Under the pieces are notes generated by a model. That model was given only the letters and a program-made list of their open reading frames with translations, was not told the origin of the DNA and searched no databases. Below are positions 61,152 to 64,000 of a DNA stretch of 64,000 bases, piece by piece (position 1 is the stretch's first letter; each line of letters opens with the position of its first letter). Position numbers and translations under genes: made by a program. The stretch comes from JACMLD01 sp044223995 (GTDB taxonomy: Bacteria; Bacteroidota; Bacteroidia; Chitinophagales; Chitinophagaceae): contig JBGALE010000010.1 of assembly GCA_044223995.1 (NCBI GenBank), positions 1 to 64,000 on the forward strand, given 5' to 3'.

Positions 61152-62042
61152 TTATCTCGGTCTTGCGTACGTCAGTGTATCCGTCGCCCTTCTGGCAGCT
61201 AAGCCAGCTCCCCATGTAAAGTCTGCATAAAAAGTCTTCGTTGCAGGATCATATTTTGAAATATAACCAGAACCTTGCGTGGAAGAATTTACCGCACCAC
61301 CCGGGCTGGAAATGGTAATGGTATTATCTGCATTTATTACAAAGGCAGGGTTACCAATACCTACGCCAGATCCATTTGCCCATATTTGTAATCCAGTAAA
61401 ACCAACACTATTAGACCCAGTTGTTGCAAGGCTCATTTCATATCCGCTGAAATAACCAGACAGGACAGGGTCGCCTGCACGTAATATATATCCTTTCAGG
61501 GAATAAACTCCATCCCATTGGTTTTTCACCAAAATACCTATTATAATATTCTTCGCAGAAGAGCTGATTGTTGCACCGCCTGCATCAGACAATGTTAGAC
61601 CGAGCGCATAAGCATTCGACAAATCGAGTGACGCTTTGTTGAGTTTTATACTAACATCGGTTGCTCTTTTTCCTGAAGGAATTAAAATATTATCAAAGCT
61701 GGCAGTATAGGCACTGGATGGAAGAACGACATAATTGGTTCCATTTGCAGTGTTATAATCGGTCACCAATGTAGGATTGACTGTCAGTTTCAACGTGAAA
61801 TCCTTGTTGGGCACATCTTTTGAACCGATCCGTACCTGGCATACTTTTACGTCCTCCACAGGAGGGGTCGCATTTAATGCAAGAGCGTTAAGATCCATCG
61901 CACCTGCCTCAGATATGTCCGCAACATATTTATTGGGGTCATTTTTTGTATCCACATAACCCTGTTCCTTCAGGCACGAAGTGGTGGCAAAGGCCGCCAT
62001 CAGCAATGCCGCAGAAAGAAATTTATGAGTGATTGTTTTCAT
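61152..62042 (-). CDS. DUF1735-domain (BT_3987-type) surface lipoprotein
   Basis: A 296-residue lipoprotein, lipobox ATTSC with Cys23. The N-terminal DUF1735 beta-domain (about 60-165) shows DFTLKLTVNPTLVTDYN, then YVVLPSSAYT and a hydrophobic strand ending SDAG. It is followed by a beta-rich C-terminal part (GVYSLKGYILRAGDPVLSG) often seen with DUF4361. Such proteins bind glycan at the cell surface. It ends the operon with the terminator at 61103-61130 and lies 29 bases after the SusD gene. Confidence 0.88.
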   Translation of the reverse strand: MKTITHKFLSAALLMAAFATTSCLKEQGYVDTKNDPNKYVADISEAGAMDLNALALNATPPVEDVKVCQVRIGSKDVPNKDFTLKLTVNPTLVTDYNTANGTNYVVLPSSAYTASFDNILIPSGKRATDVSIKLNKASLDLSNAYALGLTLSDAGGATISSSAKNIIIGILVKNQWDGVYSLKGYILRAGDPVLSGYFSGYEMSLATTGSNSVGFTGLQIWANGSGVGIGNPAFVINADNTITISSPGGAVNSSTQGSGYISKYDPATKTFYADFTWGAGLAARRATDTLTYARPR

Positions 62043-62071
62043 GTTTCAAACAATTTAAGTGTTGGTAATAA

Positions 62072-63583
62072 TTAGTTTACGTCCCAGAAAATCTTTGTTG
62101 TAAAAGCATTGATAGTTCCCTGTGCTTGTACATTGGCTGTATTGGAAGCCTCTTCTGTGATCGGGTAGAGCAAACGTACGGGCGGTGTTGGGGTAGACGC
62201 CTGTGTGGAAATAGGAACGTTTGGAATACCTGATTTACGGAAATCAGCCCATGCTTCTACACCTGTGTAGTTCAGCATCGCCAACCATTTCTGGGTTAGG
62301 ATTAACTGCAGTTTGTTTGTTGCAGCAGTATAATCTGTCAATACATTACCATTTGTCAGTAAAGTAGTAGCAGCGGCAGCTGAAGTACCCGTGATACGGA
62401 AAGATTCCTTCACACCCTGCTCATAATATTCCTGGGCAGTTTTTGGTAAATTAACTGCAGGCCATTTCTCTTTTGCTTCTGCCATCAGGAACTGTGCCTC
62501 TGCTGATGTTACCACCACCATGGGAAGGTTCTGAATACCCCTGATTACCTGGTGCGGACCGGGAGGACAGGTTTGCTCAGCCACGTATGTGCTGTTATTG
62601 GTACCAAAGGGAACACCGATATAGTTGGCGCTGTTGCTTACCAGTAACCCGGTTCCGGGTTTATCGGGGTTTTCACCACCCTTTGGATACATCACCTGTT
62701 TCATACGGAATGTATCACCAGTAGATTTCATGGTGTTTACCAGCAGGGCTGTCATGCGGATAAAACGGTTGTTTTGGTTACCATTCTGATCCCAACCGTA
62801 GCTGGCATAGAAAGGATTGATTTTACCGGCAGTCCCTGCAACGAAACCAGGCTGGCTCAAAGCATCTTCCCCAGCTTGCAAAAGCCCACTTCCTTCTGCA
62901 ACAATTTTGTTGATTTCAGGAATGATGTAGGTATCACGACCGGGCATATAGCTCTGGCGCATCAGGATACGCATTTTTATCGTGTTGGCAAGCCTTACCC
63001 ACTGTGCTTTGTTTCCTTTGAAGAAGATATCATAAGAAACTGATGTTGGCGGGGTGGATGCTTTAATCATCGTAATCGCCGTGTCAATTTTCTTGATCAA
63101 ATCTTCATAGATAAACTTGGCATCGTCGAATGTAGGTTCGAGCACTGCAGTTCCTTTAAATGCTGTTGTATAGGGTGCATTGCCATAAAAATCCACTACT
63201 TGCTGCATCACCAATGCCTGCATTACCTTGGCATAACCTGCCAGGTAACTGTTCTTTGCAGTTGCATTGTCAATCACAAACTGGTAATCGTACATGTTGT
63301 CGTAAAAACCATCCCAGAAGTTAAAGTTGGTATTGGTAAATACGTATGTGTGTGTGGGCACGTCTGTAATAAAACTGCTGGACTGTGTCCACAATCCACC
63401 CCAGAACGAACCTAATTGATGTGGCCCGAGGTTATTGGCCGTGCTGTTCAGTGCATTGGCAAACACCAATTCGGGGGTAGTTGACGTAGGGGTGTTCGGG
63501 TTTTTATTCACATCCAGCCAGCTCTTTTTACAACTGCTGAACAGGACCAACCCTGCTGCTATTATGATGAATACTTTTTTCAT
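62072..63583 (-). CDS. SusD-like outer-membrane lipoprotein (SusD_2 type)
   Basis: A 503-residue SusD/RagB-family lipoprotein, lipobox FSSC with Cys18, then KKSWLDVNKNPNTPT. It is of the shorter SusD-like type 2: helical repeats with QALVMQQVVDFYGNAPYT (about 105-122) and KWLAMLNYTGVEAWADFRK near 425-443, the late conserved block of this type. It binds substrate with the neighbouring SusC. The gene lies 38 bases after the partial SusC and 29 before DUF1735, so a three-gene operon is likely. Confidence 0.92.
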   Translation of the reverse strand: MKKVFIIIAAGLVLFSSCKKSWLDVNKNPNTPTSTTPELVFANALNSTANNLGPHQLGSFWGGLWTQSSSFITDVPTHTYVFTNTNFNFWDGFYDNMYDYQFVIDNATAKNSYLAGYAKVMQALVMQQVVDFYGNAPYTTAFKGTAVLEPTFDDAKFIYEDLIKKIDTAITMIKASTPPTSVSYDIFFKGNKAQWVRLANTIKMRILMRQSYMPGRDTYIIPEINKIVAEGSGLLQAGEDALSQPGFVAGTAGKINPFYASYGWDQNGNQNNRFIRMTALLVNTMKSTGDTFRMKQVMYPKGGENPDKPGTGLLVSNSANYIGVPFGTNNSTYVAEQTCPPGPHQVIRGIQNLPMVVVTSAEAQFLMAEAKEKWPAVNLPKTAQEYYEQGVKESFRITGTSAAAATTLLTNGNVLTDYTAATNKLQLILTQKWLAMLNYTGVEAWADFRKSGIPNVPISTQASTPTPPVRLLYPITEEASNTANVQAQGTINAFTTKIFWDVN

Positions 63584-63621
63584 TGTTTCTTAATTTTTGT
63601 TAATCACAATCGGGTTTCAAA

Positions 63622-64000
63622 TTAGAATGTAATGTTGATGCTTCCACCATATTGACGAGTGGGAGGTGTTTGATCAATGGTGTTCAAACCCTGTCCATTA
63701 CCGGTTGTGAAACTAAATTCCGGATCGGTATACCAGTTGTTCTTCGGCAGCAAGGTAATCAGGTTACGGCCGATTGCGCTAATGGTCACGCCTTTGATAA
63801 ATTTGGTCTTATTTAATAATGATTGTGGCAGGTTATAAGAAATGCTTACATCTCTCAATTTCCAGAATGCACCGGAAGTGATATAGTTTTCAGCAATATT
63901 CCTGTAATAATCTACCCATACAGTATAGAAACCATTTTTAGTAGCAAGGTCTGTATTCGGAACAAATTTACCGGTACCATCATCATAAGCAGAATTGGGG
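63622..64000 (-). CDS. SusC/RagA TonB-dependent receptor, C-terminal fragment (runs off right edge)
   Basis: The frame is open from the right edge to a stop at 63622 (about 125 residues visible). The region TSGAFWKLRDVSISYNLPQ followed by ISAIGRNLITLLPKNNWYTD is the usual end of SusC barrels, and the chain ends in YGGSINITF with a terminal Phe. The rest of the gene lies outside the window. It is the outer-membrane channel partner of the SusD-like protein that follows by 38 bases. The substrate cannot be inferred. Confidence 0.93.
   Translation of the reverse strand, partial: PNSAYDDGTGKFVPNTDLATKNGFYTVWVDYYRNIAENYITSGAFWKLRDVSISYNLPQSLLNKTKFIKGVTISAIGRNLITLLPKNNWYTDPEFSFTTGNGQGLNTIDQTPPTRQYGGSINITF

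Overview
The window comes from a member of the Bacteroidota, most likely the Chitinophagaceae or a close relative. The evidence is two SusC/SusD outer-membrane uptake pairs, a secreted PKD protein with a type IX secretion (gliding-motility type) C-terminal domain, fused alpha/beta 2-oxoacid dehydrogenase E1 proteins, LytS/LytTR signalling, an ORF6N-domain protein, and many start regions preceded by the Bacteroidota -7 element TAnnTTTG. Genus and species cannot be read from the sequence. There is one tRNA (Met, CAT), and I see no rRNA, CRISPR array or complete insertion sequence.

Layout. 1-4.7 kb: an MFS transporter running off the left edge, DedA, a dicarboxylate/amino-acid symporter, an amino-acid permease and YebC. 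4.7-6.5 kb: a gene-poor stretch with an ORF6N protein and a small helix-turn-helix protein, possibly an old mobile-element remnant. The ORF6N gene holds a perfect 14-bp inverted repeat. 6.5-17.2 kb: housekeeping and accessory enzymes: a TonB-C-like secreted protein, a gamma-glutamyltransferase flanked by 20-bp inverted repeats, a DCC protein, a fused E1, two DUF1573 proteins, an NTF2-like protein, a HAD phosphatase, a CAT-like acetyltransferase, an aminotransferase and DinB. 17.5-24.0 kb: a small stress membrane protein, then a five-gene catabolic operon (ethanolamine-type permease, glutamine-synthetase-like ligase, iron alcohol dehydrogenase, class-I glutamine-amidotransferase-like hydrolase, aldehyde dehydrogenase). 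Its content fits a gamma-glutamylated amino-alcohol route.

24.4-32.7 kb: a histidine-kinase-like protein without the phospho-accepting histidine, a SusD/SusC pair and a lectin-PKD type IX cargo protein. 33-40 kb: a LytS/LytTR two-component pair, a secreted protein of unknown function, a PD40-OmpA lipid/peptidoglycan-type protein and a large FtsX-like ABC permease. 40-51 kb: GNAT, an orphan TPR histidine kinase, three co-directional exported proteins of unknown function, a beta-propeller protein, a MORN protein and a membrane-anchored methyltransferase-like protein.

51.5-64 kb: a cupin, tRNA-Met, a degenerate IS1595-type transposase-like gene, a second fused E1, a fumarylacetoacetase-family hydrolase, the core genes pth, rplY and prs, radC, DUF3467, a paralogue of the 34.9-kb secreted protein, and a second SusC/SusD locus with a DUF1735 lipoprotein, whose SusC runs off the right edge.

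The most system-like unit is the 17.9-24.0 kb operon: uptake, ATP-dependent gamma-glutamylation, two oxidations, and hydrolysis that returns glutamate. This would be an alternative to the classical ethanolamine ammonia-lyase/microcompartment route. All functional calls rest on reading motifs by eye. No database search was possible.
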